Counted from the first letter of the stretch, positions 45,765 to 56,826 are shown. The stretch: DNA of 64,000 nucleotides from Methylibium petroleiphilum PM1 (GCF_000015725.1 NC_008826.1:372001-436000), one strand, 5' to 3'. Notes: a model not told the origin generated them from the sequence alone. Program-made: numbers and translations.

Positions 45765-46627
45765 CCGACGGCTTCGCGGTCGTTGCCATCGGCTTGTCCG
45801 TGCTGATGCACGTGACCTGGAACCTGATCGCCCGCCACCAGCCGCGTGACGCCGAGCCCTTGTGGTGGGTGCTGCTGGGCCATCTGGTCCTGGTCGCGCC
45901 GTGGGGCGTCGTCCGGTTCGTCATCGATGCCCAGTGGAGCGTCCACCTGCTGGCCCTTCTGCTGACCTCGGCAGCGGCCAACGTGCTGTACTTCCACGGG
46001 CTGCACCGGGCCTACCAGCACGCGCCGGTGGCCTACGTGTACCCGCTGGTGCGCAGCTCGCCGCTGCTGATCGCCGCCTGGAGCCTGCTCTTCTTCGGCG
46101 AGTCGCTGGGGGCGCTGGCGTGGATCGGCATCGCCATCAGCGTTGTGGGCCTGGTGCTGATGGCCCGCACGGCGCGCGGCAGCGACGAGGGGCGGGCGCT
46201 GCCCTGGACCTTGCTGGCCATGCTGGCGACCAGCGTGTATTCGCTCTCGGACAAGGCCGCCACCGCGCACATCGCCGGCTTCGGTGGCATCCTCGGCTAC
46301 CTCAGCGTCGGCTACCTCGCGGCCTGGCTGGCCATGAGCTGGCGGCTTCGGCGCAGCACGGGGCGCTGGATACCCAAGGCCCGACCGCGCGCATCGGTGC
46401 TGCTGGTGGGCAGCGTGTGCGTGGGCACGGCCTATGCCCTGGTGATCCACGCCATGCGAACGCTGCCGGCCGCCGAGGTCGTGGCCTACACGAATGCCGG
46501 CATCGTGCTGGCGACCGTGATGTCGATGGTCGTGTTCCAGGAGCGGGTCCAGTGGCAGCAGCGGGCGGTGGCTGCCGGCGTGGTCTGCGCCGGACTGGCG
46601 TTCATCGGGGTGGGGCGGACGCTGTAG
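45761..46627 (+). CDS. EamA-family membrane protein, copy B
   Basis: Identical to 13691..14557; last gene of the second phn operon. Confidence 0.8.
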   Translation: MTDGFAVVAIGLSVLMHVTWNLIARHQPRDAEPLWWVLLGHLVLVAPWGVVRFVIDAQWSVHLLALLLTSAAANVLYFHGLHRAYQHAPVAYVYPLVRSSPLLIAAWSLLFFGESLGALAWIGIAISVVGLVLMARTARGSDEGRALPWTLLAMLATSVYSLSDKAATAHIAGFGGILGYLSVGYLAAWLAMSWRLRRSTGRWIPKARPRASVLLVGSVCVGTAYALVIHAMRTLPAAEVVAYTNAGIVLATVMSMVVFQERVQWQQRAVAAGVVCAGLAFIGVGRTL

Positions 46628-46666
46628 GGCGGGGCTCGTTGGTGACTGCGCGTCCCAGGGCAGACT

Positions 46667-46843
46667 TCAGCCTTCCGGCGCCAGTTCGTCGGCCGCCTGG
46701 TCGGCCCTGCGCCAGTCCCGCGGCGCCACGCCGTAGCGTTGCTTGAAGGCCTTGGACAATGCCGTCGCGCTGCCATACCCCACCGCGTCGGCCACGCCCT
46801 TCAGCAATCCTCCGGCGCGCAGTTCGGACATCGCCAGGGTCAG
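46667..46843 (-). pseudogene. AraC-family regulator remnant, copy B
   Basis: Same fragment and same break point as 14597..14773. Confidence 0.75.
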
Positions 46844-46844
46844 C

Positions 46845-47340
46845 CTAAATCCGGCAGTTACCCTGTCGCCGGCAGCCCCAGCGGGCCAGGTTCTTGAGCT
46901 GCTCCGCAGCAGCCTTGACGTGCTGCAACGCCATGCCGATGTTGGTGATCAGCCGCTTGAGCACTTGGGACCGGCCGTGCAGCGGCGTCAGGTACAGCGT
47001 GGTCTGGTTGGCATGGCTGGCCGCTTTGCCCACCGCCGCCAGCAGCAGCGGCCGGCTGGTGATGGCTTCCAGCCGGCCCGTCGGGTGCGCCGCCCGGCAG
47101 TACCAACTCCACCACTTGTAGACCAGCGCGCAGGCCCGAGCCACGGTCTGGCAGCGGTTGATGTCCTGCGTGGTGAAGCCCCCGAGCCCCCACTGGTTCT
47201 TCAGCTCGTCGAAGGCGTTCCCCGCGTCTGCCCGATCGCGGTAGATCTGCCCGATCGACTCCAGCGGGTAGGCCACGTCGGTCACCAGCACCGCGTACTC
47301 CCAGAGCTTGTCGCCCTCGTGTACGCTCGGGCCCGCCAGA
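46845..47340 (-). pseudogene. Decayed IS transposase C-terminal part, copy B
   Basis: Same as 14775..15270. Confidence 0.65.
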
Positions 47341-47669
47341 GTTCGAGTCACGCACCGACCCTGGGCCTGTCGTCCGCGCCGGGCTCTGCAGCGCTCGGTC
47401 ACGACCTGCGCGACGAAGTCCCGTAGGCTTTCCTGGCAGCGCTGCGCACGCTCTTCGCATGGGTGCGCGCGCTGCCTCGCGCGCCGCCGCTCCTCTCCTG
47501 ATCGACCGAACACGGCTTGGCACAGGGTCGCTTCGACCCTTCGCCAGGCAAGTCGTCGTGCCGGACGCCTGTCCGGGCACTGTGGAGCGTTGGTGAAGAC
47601 GATCGGTGGCGGCCTTGGTGGGCTGTGTCTTGGTCAGCACCACGCGTTGGGCGCGGTAGCCGGCGTAGC

Positions 47670-48061
47670 ACGCACGCCGTGGCCGGACCCGACAGCGCGT
47701 GCCCATGGCGCGGTCCACCTCGGCCAGCAGGGCCACGTCGGCGCTCGTGTAGCGCCGCGCAAAGCCTGCTCCGGGGCGCGGTACTGCTTAACCAGCGGCT
47801 TGCCGCCAGCCCAGCGCGAGACCAGCCGGGTGACCTGCGCACGGTTGTAGCCGCTCAGGCGCTGCAAGTAGGCCAACACCGGCGCGCGGTCCTCGCGCAG
47901 CAGCTGGCGGTAGTCAAAGCGCCGCAGTACGGCGTCGATCCAGCTGCAGCGCCCCGCGTGTCGTCTTCGGCGCGCCGGAACTCCAGCGTCTGCGTCCCCT
48001 CCAGCACCTGCCGCACCTGCTCCACGGTGCGCACTTGCGCTTCGTTCATGTCGATCACCAT
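47670..48061 (-). pseudogene. Frameshifted integrase-type transposase, copy B
   Basis: Same as 15600..15991, with the same frame changes. Confidence 0.6.
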
Positions 48062-48182
48062 CGCTTCGATGATCGACGCGCTGCGCCGGCTGCCCCTCAG
48101 CCGCCCAACCGCCGCAGCCAGAACCCCTCCAGGCTCATACCTCGTTGGACAAGACTGCTGCTCGCACCGCGTGATCCGCTTG

Positions 48183-48191
48183 TGCTACGAT
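48183..48191 (+). promoter_or_regulatory. Possible extended -10 element of the cob operon, copy B
   Basis: Same TGCTACGAT as at 16113..16121. Confidence 0.35.
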
Positions 48192-48194
48192 GAA

Positions 48195-48408
48195 ATTACG
48201 TTGGTGCTCGCGTCGGCCATTCGGTCGGCGCAGTGAAACGGGAATCAGGAAGACGCGTTCCGCCGGAACAGATCCAACCTGAGCTGCCCCCGCAACGGTA
48301 AGCGGACGAGGTGCTTGCGCCTCGACCCGTGTGAGTCGCCCACTGCAGGTTTTGGCCTGTGGGAAGGGCACACGGGAAAGTCCGTCAGCCCGGAGACCGG
48401 CCAACTGG
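48195..48408 (+). ncRNA. Cobalamin riboswitch upstream of cobB, copy B
   Basis: Same as 16125..16338; B12 box from 48283. Confidence 0.93.
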
Positions 48409-48499
48409 GTGGGTGCGCATGTGCCGAAGGTGCTGCGTGCCTGTACACGGCGGCCTGCGGGGAAGCAGGCGGCCGGCTGGTCTGTCCGAGTCTTTGCCG

Positions 48500-49828
48500 A
48501 TGCCTGTTTCCGCGGTGCGCCCTGTGCGCTGCCCCGCCTTGCTGATTGCCGCGCCCGCTTCGGGGCAGGGCAAGACCAGCGTGACGGCGGCCCTGGCGCG
48601 TCTGCACCGGCAGCGCGGGCGCCGCGTGCGAGTGTTCAAGACCGGGCCCGACTTCCTCGACCCGATGGTGCTCGCCCGTGCGAGCGGCGAGCCCGTGCAC
48701 CAGTTGGACCTGTGGATGGGCGGCGAGGCGCATTGCCGCGCGCTGCTGCACGAGGCAGCGTCAGGGGCGGACCTGGTCCTGGTCGAAGGCGTGATGGGCT
48801 TGCATGACGGCGAACCGTCCAGCGCCGACCTGGCCTTGCGTTTCGGCCTGCCCGTGCTCGCGGTGATCGATGGCAGTGCAATGGCGCAGACCTTCGGTGC
48901 CGTGGCGCTGGGCCTCGCCCGTTATCGCGACGGGCTGACGCTGGCCGGCGTGCTGGCCAACCGCGTGGCCGGCGAGTCCCACGCCGCGCTGCTGCGCGAC
49001 AGCCTGCCCGCGTGCTTGCGCTGGTCGGGCAGCCTGGCGCGCGACGAGCTGATCGCCTTGCCCGAGCGGCACCTGGGCCTGGTGCAGGCCGGAGAGCTCG
49101 CTGACCTGGATGCGCGGTTGGACCGGGCCGCTGCCGCACTCGGGCCGGATGCGGCCGAGTTGCCGCCCGAGGTGAGTTTCGAAGCGCCGCAGATCAGTGA
49201 CCTTCGCGGCCTGGACTCGCCGCTGCAAGGCGTGCGCATCGCGGTCGCGCGCGACGCGGCCTTCGCGTTCATCTACCCGGCCAACCTGGCGCAGCTCGAA
49301 GCCTTGGGTGCCGAGTTGTGTTTTTTCTCGCCGCTGAATGACGCGGCCTTGCCCCCCTGCGACGCGGTCTGGCTGCCCGGCGGCTACCCCGAATTGCACC
49401 TGGACACGCTGAGCGCGAACCGGCTGCTGCACCAGGCGCTGCGCGAGCACCATGCCGCTAGCCGGCCGCTCTTGGCCGAATGCGGTGGACTGCTGTTCCT
49501 GCTGGATGCGCTCACCGACGCGCAGGGCCGGCGCGCCGTGATGGCCGGCCTGCTGCAGGGCGAAGCGGTGATGCAAGCGCGACTCGCCAACATCGGTTTG
49601 CACGAAGCGACGGTGCCCGAGGGCACGCTGCGAGGTCACAGCTTCCACTACTCGCGCCTGCAGACTCCGCTCGCGCCCTTGTGCTCCACCACACCGGCCC
49701 GCGCGGGGCGGCGCGGAGAAGCGGTGTACCGCAGCGGGCGGCTGACGGCCTCGTACTTCCACGCCTACTTCCCGTCGAACCCGCGCGCGGTGGCGCGCCT
49801 GTTCGCTCCCGATGGAGGCGCCCGATGA
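48500..49828 (+). CDS. cobB: Cobyrinate a,c-diamide synthase, copy B
   Basis: Identical to 16430..17758. Confidence 0.93.
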   Translation: MPVSAVRPVRCPALLIAAPASGQGKTSVTAALARLHRQRGRRVRVFKTGPDFLDPMVLARASGEPVHQLDLWMGGEAHCRALLHEAASGADLVLVEGVMGLHDGEPSSADLALRFGLPVLAVIDGSAMAQTFGAVALGLARYRDGLTLAGVLANRVAGESHAALLRDSLPACLRWSGSLARDELIALPERHLGLVQAGELADLDARLDRAAAALGPDAAELPPEVSFEAPQISDLRGLDSPLQGVRIAVARDAAFAFIYPANLAQLEALGAELCFFSPLNDAALPPCDAVWLPGGYPELHLDTLSANRLLHQALREHHAASRPLLAECGGLLFLLDALTDAQGRRAVMAGLLQGEAVMQARLANIGLHEATVPEGTLRGHSFHYSRLQTPLAPLCSTTPARAGRRGEAVYRSGRLTASYFHAYFPSNPRAVARLFAPDGGAR

Positions 49829-50607
49829 GCCCCGGTACGGTGTGGTTCGTCGGTGCCGGCCCAGGGGACCCGGATCTCATCACGGTCAAGGGCCGCGACC
49901 TGATTGCACGCGCCGGGGCCATCCTGTTCGCCGGCTCGCTGGTCAACGAGGCGGCCACGCGCTGGGCGCCCGCCGGCTGCGAGATCGCCGACAGCAAGGG
50001 CATGACGTTGGAGCAGATCGCGGCCTGGCTGATCGCCCGAGCGGCAGCACACCAGACAGTGGTGCGCCTGCAGACCGGCGACCCCGCGCTCTACGGCACC
50101 TTGATCGAGGTGGTGCAGCCACTGGACGCGGTCGGCGTGCCCGTCGCCGTGGTGCCGGGGGTGTCGTCGGCAATGGCCTCAGCCGCCGCGGCGGTGGTGA
50201 GCTTCACGCTGCCCGAGGTCACGCAGACGACCATCTTCACCCGCGTCGCAGGCCGCACGCCGATGCCCGAGGGCGAATCGCTGCGTGAGCTCGCCGCGCA
50301 CCGCTGCACGCTGTGCATCTTCCTGTCGATCACGCTGCTGCACAAGGTCGAGGCCGGCCTGCGCGAAGCCGGCTGGCCCGACGACGCGCCGGTGCTGGTC
50401 GTGCACAAGGCCAGCTGGCCGGGCGAAGAGCGCATCGTGCGCGGCACGCTGGCCACTATCAAACAGCTTTGCCGCGAGGGCGGCATCGTCAGCCAGGCCA
50501 TGGTCATCGCCAGCCCCACACTGGGCGCGCGCGGCTGGCCCGAACTCGCCAAGTCCAAGCTCTACGACGCGGCATTCACCCACCGCTTCAGAAGGGCCAG
50601 CGTATGA
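49825..50607 (+). CDS. cobM: Precorrin-4 C11-methyltransferase, copy B
   Basis: Identical to 17755..18537. Confidence 0.93.
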   Translation: MSPGTVWFVGAGPGDPDLITVKGRDLIARAGAILFAGSLVNEAATRWAPAGCEIADSKGMTLEQIAAWLIARAAAHQTVVRLQTGDPALYGTLIEVVQPLDAVGVPVAVVPGVSSAMASAAAAVVSFTLPEVTQTTIFTRVAGRTPMPEGESLRELAAHRCTLCIFLSITLLHKVEAGLREAGWPDDAPVLVVHKASWPGEERIVRGTLATIKQLCREGGIVSQAMVIASPTLGARGWPELAKSKLYDAAFTHRFRRASV

Positions 50608-51500
50608 CCGCCGACACCATCCTGCTCGTGGGCCACGGCTCGCGCGAGAAGAGCGGCAACGACGAGATCGAGCGTTTCGCGGCGCAGTGGCGCGAGTGCC
50701 ATCCGCAGTGGCGCACCGAGCTGTGCTTCATCGAGTTCGCTGACGTCGAGGTCGAGCAGGGGCTGGAGCTGGCCGCGAAGGACTCGAGGCGTGTGATCGT
50801 CGTGCCGTTGATCCTCAATGCAGCGGGCCACGTCAACATCGAGATTCCGTCGCACATCGCGCGGGCGCGCCAGCGCCACCCCGGCGTGCGCTTCGACTAC
50901 GCACCGCACCTGGGTGTCTGCGAGCCGGTGCTGGCCATCCTGAAGCGGCAGTTGCGCCAGTGCATGCAGGCGCTGGACATGCCCGACCCGGCGGGCACTG
51001 GCATCGTGCTGCTGGGACGCGGTTCGTCCAGCCGAGAAGCCAACGGCGAGATGGCGCGCATGGCGCGCTGGCTGTTCGAAGAAGGCGAGCACGAGCTGGT
51101 GGACCTCGCCTTCACCGGCATCGCCTGGCCGCGGCTGGAGCGCGTGGTGCAGCGCCAGGCGCAGTTGGGCATGCGCCAGATCGTCGTGCTGCCCTACTAC
51201 CTGTTCACCGGCACGCTGATCCAGCGCATCGGCCGCCAAGTGGAACACCTGCGCAGCCAGTATCCGCAGCTGCGATTCGCGCTGGGCTCGTACTTCGGCT
51301 TCGAGCCCGAGATCGCCCAGCTGCTGGCCGAACGCGTCGGCGGCCTGCTGCGCGGAACGGAGCACGCAGTGCCGGTCAGCGACGAGGCCGCGCAGTGGCA
51401 GGGGCACCATCACGGGCCGGGCCATGGGCACGACCACGCTCGCGCCCATGAGCACCACGAACACCACGATCAGCATGGCCACGCCCAACACGGTCACTGA
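50604..51500 (+). CDS. cbiX: Cobaltochelatase CbiX with His-rich tail, copy B
   Basis: Identical to 18534..19430. The low-complexity histidine tail, a slippage-prone sequence, is also unchanged. Confidence 0.92.
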   Translation: MTADTILLVGHGSREKSGNDEIERFAAQWRECHPQWRTELCFIEFADVEVEQGLELAAKDSRRVIVVPLILNAAGHVNIEIPSHIARARQRHPGVRFDYAPHLGVCEPVLAILKRQLRQCMQALDMPDPAGTGIVLLGRGSSSREANGEMARMARWLFEEGEHELVDLAFTGIAWPRLERVVQRQAQLGMRQIVVLPYYLFTGTLIQRIGRQVEHLRSQYPQLRFALGSYFGFEPEIAQLLAERVGGLLRGTEHAVPVSDEAAQWQGHHHGPGHGHDHARAHEHHEHHDQHGHAQHGH

Positions 51501-52152
51501 GCAGCTCACGCGCGCCGGCCAGGCGATCGAGCACGACAGCTTCGCGGTCATCGACCGCGAGGCCGGCCCGCATGCCTATGGCCCCGAGCAGTGGCCCATC
51601 GTGCGGCGGATGATCCATGCCAACGCCGACTTCGACTTCAACGGCCTGACCCGCTTCCATCCCGAGGCGGTGCGCGCCGGGCTGGCGGCCGTGCGCTCGC
51701 GCGCCAGCCGCGTCGTCGCTGACGTGGAGATGATCTGCGTGGGTCTGTCGGCGCCGCGCCTGGGCCACTTCGGCATGACGACGCATCAGTTCATCGCCGA
51801 TGCGGACGTGATCGCGGCGGCCCGTGCCGAGGACACGACCCGCGCCGTGCAGGCCATGCGCAAGGCCCACCGGCTGGGTCTCGTGGACGGCGCCATCGTC
51901 GGCATCGGCAATGCCCCGACCGCGCTGATCGAGGTGGTGCGCCTGATCCGCGAGCACGGGGCGCGGCCAGCTCTGGTCGTGGGCATGCCGGTGGGCTTCG
52001 TCTCGGCGGCGGAGGCCAAGGCGCTGATGAGCGAGGAGACCGAGGTGCCGTGGCTCGTCATCGACGGCCGCAAGGGCGGCTCGACCCTGGTGGTGGCCGC
52101 GATCCACGCGCTGCTGGGCCTGGCGGAGACGGCGGAGGGCCCGTGCTCATGA
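51475..52152 (+). CDS. cobH: Precorrin-8X methylmutase, copy B
   Basis: Identical to 19405..20082. Confidence 0.92.
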   Translation: MATPNTVTEQLTRAGQAIEHDSFAVIDREAGPHAYGPEQWPIVRRMIHANADFDFNGLTRFHPEAVRAGLAAVRSRASRVVADVEMICVGLSAPRLGHFGMTTHQFIADADVIAAARAEDTTRAVQAMRKAHRLGLVDGAIVGIGNAPTALIEVVRLIREHGARPALVVGMPVGFVSAAEAKALMSEETEVPWLVIDGRKGGSTLVVAAIHALLGLAETAEGPCS

Positions 52153-53255
52153 TGGAGAAGACCGTCAAGCGTGGCACCCGGACCGGCTTCACCACCGGTG
52201 CGTGCTCGGCCGCGGCGGCGCGTGCGGCGGTGCTGGGTCTGGTGGACGGCCAGGTGCCGGCCACGGTGGAGGCGCTGCTGCCCAACGGCCAGCGCGCGCG
52301 CTTTGACGTGCAGGACGGCCGCTGCGATGCCGAGGCCGCTCACGCGATGGTCATCAAGGACGCCGGCGACGACCCCGACTGCACCGACAAGGCCCACCTC
52401 ACCGCCGACGTGCGGCGCCTGCCCGGCCAGGCCGATGCTTTCGTGCTGCTCGGCGGCTTCGGTGTCGGCACCGTCACCATGGCCGGGCTGGGCCTGGACG
52501 TGGGCGGCCCGGCGATCAACCCCGTGCCCCGCCGCAGCATCGAGGACAACGTGCGCGAGGCCGGCGCCACGCTGCTGACGCACGATGGCCTGGAGGTGAC
52601 GATCTCAGTGCCGCAGGGCGTGGAGATGGCGAAGAAGACGCTCAATGCCCGGCTGGGCATCCTGGGCGGCATCTCCATCCTGGGCACCACCGGCATCGTC
52701 AAGCCCTACAGCACCGCGGCCTACCGGGCCAGCGTGGTGCAGGGCGTGGAAGTGGCGGCCAGCACCGGTGCCGGCACCGTGGTGCTGACGACCGGCGGGC
52801 GCACCGAGAAGTTCGCTGTCGCCGAGCTGCCGGGGCTGCCCGAGGCCTGCTTCGTGCAGATGGGCGATTTCCTGCGCTACGCGCTCGACACCGCGGGGAA
52901 GATGAAGCTGCAGCGCGTGGTGATCGGCGGCATGGTGGGCAAGCTGACCAAGATCGCGCAGGGCGAGACCATCACCCACGCCAACCGGGCCGAGGTGGAC
53001 ACCGCGCTGCTGGCCGAGCTCGCCGCCGGCATCGGCGCGCCGCCCGACGAATGTGCGGCCATCGCGGCGGCCGAGACGGCGCGCTTCGCGGCCGAGCGCA
53101 TGCAGGTGCTCGGCCTGGTCGATGCCTTCCACGGTGCACTGGCGCGCAAGGTGGTGAGCACCGTGACCGGCCGCTACCCGGGGCGCTTCCGCCTCGACGT
53201 GCTGGTGTGCGATTTCGATGGTCGCAAGATCGCCGAGGCTTCATCCGATGACTGA
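52149..53255 (+). CDS. cbiD: CbiD methyltransferase, copy B
   Basis: Identical to 20079..21185. Confidence 0.92.
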   Translation: MMEKTVKRGTRTGFTTGACSAAAARAAVLGLVDGQVPATVEALLPNGQRARFDVQDGRCDAEAAHAMVIKDAGDDPDCTDKAHLTADVRRLPGQADAFVLLGGFGVGTVTMAGLGLDVGGPAINPVPRRSIEDNVREAGATLLTHDGLEVTISVPQGVEMAKKTLNARLGILGGISILGTTGIVKPYSTAAYRASVVQGVEVAASTGAGTVVLTTGGRTEKFAVAELPGLPEACFVQMGDFLRYALDTAGKMKLQRVVIGGMVGKLTKIAQGETITHANRAEVDTALLAELAAGIGAPPDECAAIAAAETARFAAERMQVLGLVDAFHGALARKVVSTVTGRYPGRFRLDVLVCDFDGRKIAEASSDD

Positions 53256-54588
53256 ATCCATTGACCTGCGGCCTCCGCGCTGCCACGTCGTCGGCGTGCT
53301 GGACGATGGCGCCGCCAGCCTGGGTGCCGCCGCGCTGCGTGCACTGGCCCAGGCCGATGTCGTGATCGGCGCGCGCCGCACGCTGGATCTGCTGGAGGCG
53401 CGCATCGCCCCGGAGGCCGAGCGCCACCCCATCGCCGGCATCGCCGCCGTGGCCGAGACCGTGCGCGCCGCACAGGCGGCCGGCCGGCGCTGCGTGGTGC
53501 TGGCCACCGGCGACCCGCTGTGCCACGGCATTGCTGGCACGCTGGCGATGCAGTTGTGCCTGGAGGCCATCGAGGTGCTGCCGAACCTGTCGACGATCCA
53601 GATCGCCTGTGCGCGCGTCCGCCTGGTGTGGCAGGAGCTGAAGATCGTCAGCATCCATGCCAAGGATGCCGGCGAGTGGAGCGTCGGCGCCGATCCGCGC
53701 CACGGCCTGTATCCGCTGGCCCGGGTCTTGCGCCACCATGATCGGCTGGCCGTGTTGACCAGCCCCGACAACACGCCCGACCGCGTCGCGCGGCTGCTGC
53801 TGGCCGAGGGCTTGGCCGACGAGTTTCAGCTCGCCGTGGCGGAACGGCTGTTGCAGCCCGACGAGCGCGTCGTCACCAATCTCGGCGTGGCCGAGGCGGC
53901 CCAACAACGCTTTGCCGATCCCAACGTGCTGCTGCTGTGGCGCAGCGCGGCGCGCCCGCAGCCGGTCCGCTTCGGCCTGCCGGATGACCGCTATGAACAG
54001 CGCCACCCCGACAAGGGCCTGATCACCAAGCACGAGGTGCGCGCCGTGTCGCTGGCGCGGCTGCAGCTGCGCGAAGATAGCATCGTCTGGGACATCGGTG
54101 CCGGTTCGGGCGCGGTGGGCCTGGAGGCAGCGCGCCTTTGCCAGGCTGGCCACGTCTACGCGATCGAGAAGAACGAGGGCGACGTGGCCATCGCGGCGCG
54201 CAACCGCGCGACGATGGCCGTGGGCAACCACACCCTGGTGCATGGCAAGGCGCCCGCGCACCTGGACGGCTGGCTGGACCCCGACGCCGTGTTCATCGGC
54301 GGCTCGGGCGGCGAGCTGGCCGAGCTGATCGCGCTGGCCCTGCGGCGCCTGAAGCCCGGGGGGCACCTGGTGATGAACTTCGTGACGCTGGAGAACCTGG
54401 ACACCGCGACCGCCACGCTGCGCGAGCTGGGCGCGGCCTGGGATGTCGTGCTGCTGCAGGCCTCGCGCAGCAAGCCAATCCTGCACATGCACCGCATGGC
54501 GGCCGAGAATCCGGTGTGGATCGTCTGCGCGCAGGCTGGGGCCGGCGCCCCGGCGGCCTCGACCGCCATGGAGCGCGCCGATGAGTGA
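53248..54588 (+). CDS. cbiET: CbiE-CbiT fusion, copy B
   Basis: Identical to 21178..22518. Confidence 0.92.
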   Translation: MTESIDLRPPRCHVVGVLDDGAASLGAAALRALAQADVVIGARRTLDLLEARIAPEAERHPIAGIAAVAETVRAAQAAGRRCVVLATGDPLCHGIAGTLAMQLCLEAIEVLPNLSTIQIACARVRLVWQELKIVSIHAKDAGEWSVGADPRHGLYPLARVLRHHDRLAVLTSPDNTPDRVARLLLAEGLADEFQLAVAERLLQPDERVVTNLGVAEAAQQRFADPNVLLLWRSAARPQPVRFGLPDDRYEQRHPDKGLITKHEVRAVSLARLQLREDSIVWDIGAGSGAVGLEAARLCQAGHVYAIEKNEGDVAIAARNRATMAVGNHTLVHGKAPAHLDGWLDPDAVFIGGSGGELAELIALALRRLKPGGHLVMNFVTLENLDTATATLRELGAAWDVVLLQASRSKPILHMHRMAAENPVWIVCAQAGAGAPAASTAMERADE

Positions 54589-55405
54589 CGATCCGCGCAT
54601 CGGCCGGCTGATCGGTGTCAGCCTCGGCCCGGGCGACCCGGGCCTGATCACGCGTACGGCCTGGGCGCTGCTCGAGCGTCGCGACACCGTCTGGGCCTAT
54701 CCCGCGCGCAGCACCAAGACGCCGAGCTACGCGTTCGACATCGTGCAGCGCGCTGGCCTGCTGCCACCGACAGAGCACCACTGCCTGCTGTTCCCGATGA
54801 CGCACGACGGCGAGAAGCTCGGCCGGGCTTGGCTGCGCGCAGCCGAGACCGTGCTGCCGCGGCTACAGGCCGGCCGCGACGTGCTGTTCCTGGTGGAAGG
54901 CGACGCCAGCACCTACGCCACCTTCGGGCACCTGGCGCGTACCGTGCGCTCGCTGGACGGGCGCATCGAGGTGCAGACCGTGGCCGGCGTCAACGCCTTC
55001 ACCGCTGCTTGCGCCACCTTGGGGCAGCCACTGTCTGAACAGGACGACACCGTGGCCATCGTGCCGGCGGCCTATGGTGTTGCCGCACTGGACCGCCTGC
55101 TGGCCGACTTCGACACGCTGGTGCTGCTGAAGGTCAAGCCGCTGGTCGACGAGCTGTTCGACTGGCTGCAAGCGCGAGATCTGCTCGATGGCGCGTCCTT
55201 CATCGAGCGCTGCGGCGCGCCCGACGAGCGTGTCTTGCGCGGCGCCGAGATGCTGGCCCTGCGCGGCAGCAAGGTCAGCTACTTGTCGCTGATGCTGGTG
55301 CCCAACCCGTACCGTGTGCGCGGCGAACGCATCAAGGGCTGCCTGAAAAAGACGTCACCGATGTCGGCTCCTGCCGGGCCGATGGAAATCGAGATCGAGC
55401 TATGA
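54581..55405 (+). CDS. cobI: Precorrin-2 C20-methyltransferase, copy B
   Basis: Identical to 22511..23335. Confidence 0.93.
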   Translation: MSDDPRIGRLIGVSLGPGDPGLITRTAWALLERRDTVWAYPARSTKTPSYAFDIVQRAGLLPPTEHHCLLFPMTHDGEKLGRAWLRAAETVLPRLQAGRDVLFLVEGDASTYATFGHLARTVRSLDGRIEVQTVAGVNAFTAACATLGQPLSEQDDTVAIVPAAYGVAALDRLLADFDTLVLLKVKPLVDELFDWLQARDLLDGASFIERCGAPDERVLRGAEMLALRGSKVSYLSLMLVPNPYRVRGERIKGCLKKTSPMSAPAGPMEIEIEL

Positions 55406-56166
55406 GTGCCACGGATCAACCTAACCCGGCCCCTGTTCGCGTGGTGTTGGTGGCCATCACCAAGCACGGCGCTGCGCAGGTGGCGGCGATGGCGCGGCAA
55501 ATGCCGCAGGCCGCTGTGTGCGTGTCGGCCAAGTTCGCCGACGCCATGCAGGGACTGCCCAACCCGGTCGCGGCCTACGCCGGCGCTTTCAAGGACGAGA
55601 TCGCCGGCTTGTTCGAGCGCTACGACCAGATCGTGTTCTTCGTGTCGCTCGGCGCGGTGGTGCGCCTGATCGCGCCGCACCTGAAGAGCAAGGACGAAGA
55701 CCCGGGTGTGCTGGTGGTCGACGACGCCGGCCAGTTCGTGATCCCGGTGCTGTCGGGCCACGTCGGCGGCGCCAATGCGATGGCGGAGCAGGTGGCGGCT
55801 CTGCTGCGCGCCACGCCGGTGCTGACCACCGCATCGGACGTGGGCAAGACCATTCCGGTGGACATCCTCGGCCGCGAGCTGGGCTGGCGGGTCGAGGCGC
55901 CCAAGATCAACATCACCCGCGTCTCGGCCGCCGTGGTCAACGAAGAACCGGTGGCCGTGGTGCAGGAGGCCGGCAGCCCGCATTGGTGGACACGGCCGAC
56001 GCCGCTGCCGCCCCACATCCAGCGCTTCGACCGCTTCGATGCGGTCGACCCGGCGCGTTTCAAGGCCGTGCTGTGGATCACCCATGCCGAGGTGCCTGAG
56101 GCGCTGTGGCAGCGCCTGCACGAGCGTCTGGTGGTGTACCGCCCGCCCCGCGAGGCGGATGCATGA
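55402..56166 (+). CDS. cbiG: CbiG hydrolase, copy B
   Basis: Identical to 23332..24096. Confidence 0.9.
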   Translation: MSATDQPNPAPVRVVLVAITKHGAAQVAAMARQMPQAAVCVSAKFADAMQGLPNPVAAYAGAFKDEIAGLFERYDQIVFFVSLGAVVRLIAPHLKSKDEDPGVLVVDDAGQFVIPVLSGHVGGANAMAEQVAALLRATPVLTTASDVGKTIPVDILGRELGWRVEAPKINITRVSAAVVNEEPVAVVQEAGSPHWWTRPTPLPPHIQRFDRFDAVDPARFKAVLWITHAEVPEALWQRLHERLVVYRPPREADA

Positions 56167-56570
56167 AGATCGCGCTGGGCATCGGCTGCGACCGTGGCAC
56201 GCCTGCGGAGACGATCGCGCAAGCGGTGGTCGAGGCGCTCACCCTCGCGCGGGTGGATCTGGCTGACGTGGCCAGTGTTGCCAGCATCACGCTGAAGGCT
56301 GATGAACCTGGGCTGCTGGTGCTGGCCGCGCAGCGAGGCTGGGACATCGTGTTCTACCGCCCGGACGAATTGGCCGCCGTGCCCGTGCCCAACCCCTCGG
56401 AGGTCGTGCGCCGCTACACCGGCACGCCTTCGGTCAGCGAGGCCGCCGCGCTGCTGGCGGCCGAGGCCGACGATGGCGCACCCGCGCTGCTCGTCGAGAA
56501 GCACAAGTTTCGTGGCACCGACGGGCGCAGCGCGACGGTGTCCATCGCCTGCTGCGCCGAGCTCTCCTGA
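56163..56570 (+). CDS. cobE: CobE-like protein, copy B
   Basis: Identical to 24093..24500. Confidence 0.88.
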   Translation: MKIALGIGCDRGTPAETIAQAVVEALTLARVDLADVASVASITLKADEPGLLVLAAQRGWDIVFYRPDELAAVPVPNPSEVVRRYTGTPSVSEAAALLAAEADDGAPALLVEKHKFRGTDGRSATVSIACCAELS

Positions 56571-56625
56571 AGGCCGGCCCACTTCTCCGCAATCTCCCCT
56601 GCAACCTCAACGAAAGGACCCAACC

Positions 56626-56814
56626 ATGACCGCACAGAACTTCTCCCCCGCACAGGGCATCCCGGCCACCGCCTCGCGCCTGGTGCCGCGCCAGCTCGCC
56701 GCCGCGGCGGCGCTGGGCCTGGCGGTGCTCTACGGCGTGGCCTTTGCCGAGAGCCCGCTGGCGCACAACGCCGCGCACGACGTGCGCCACGTCACCGTCA
56801 AACCTTGCCACTGA
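56626..56814 (+). CDS. cbtB: CbtB, copy B
   Basis: Identical to 24556..24744. Confidence 0.88.
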   Translation: MTAQNFSPAQGIPATASRLVPRQLAAAAALGLAVLYGVAFAESPLAHNAAHDVRHVTVKPCH

Positions 56815-56826
56815 AAGGGCGCAGCC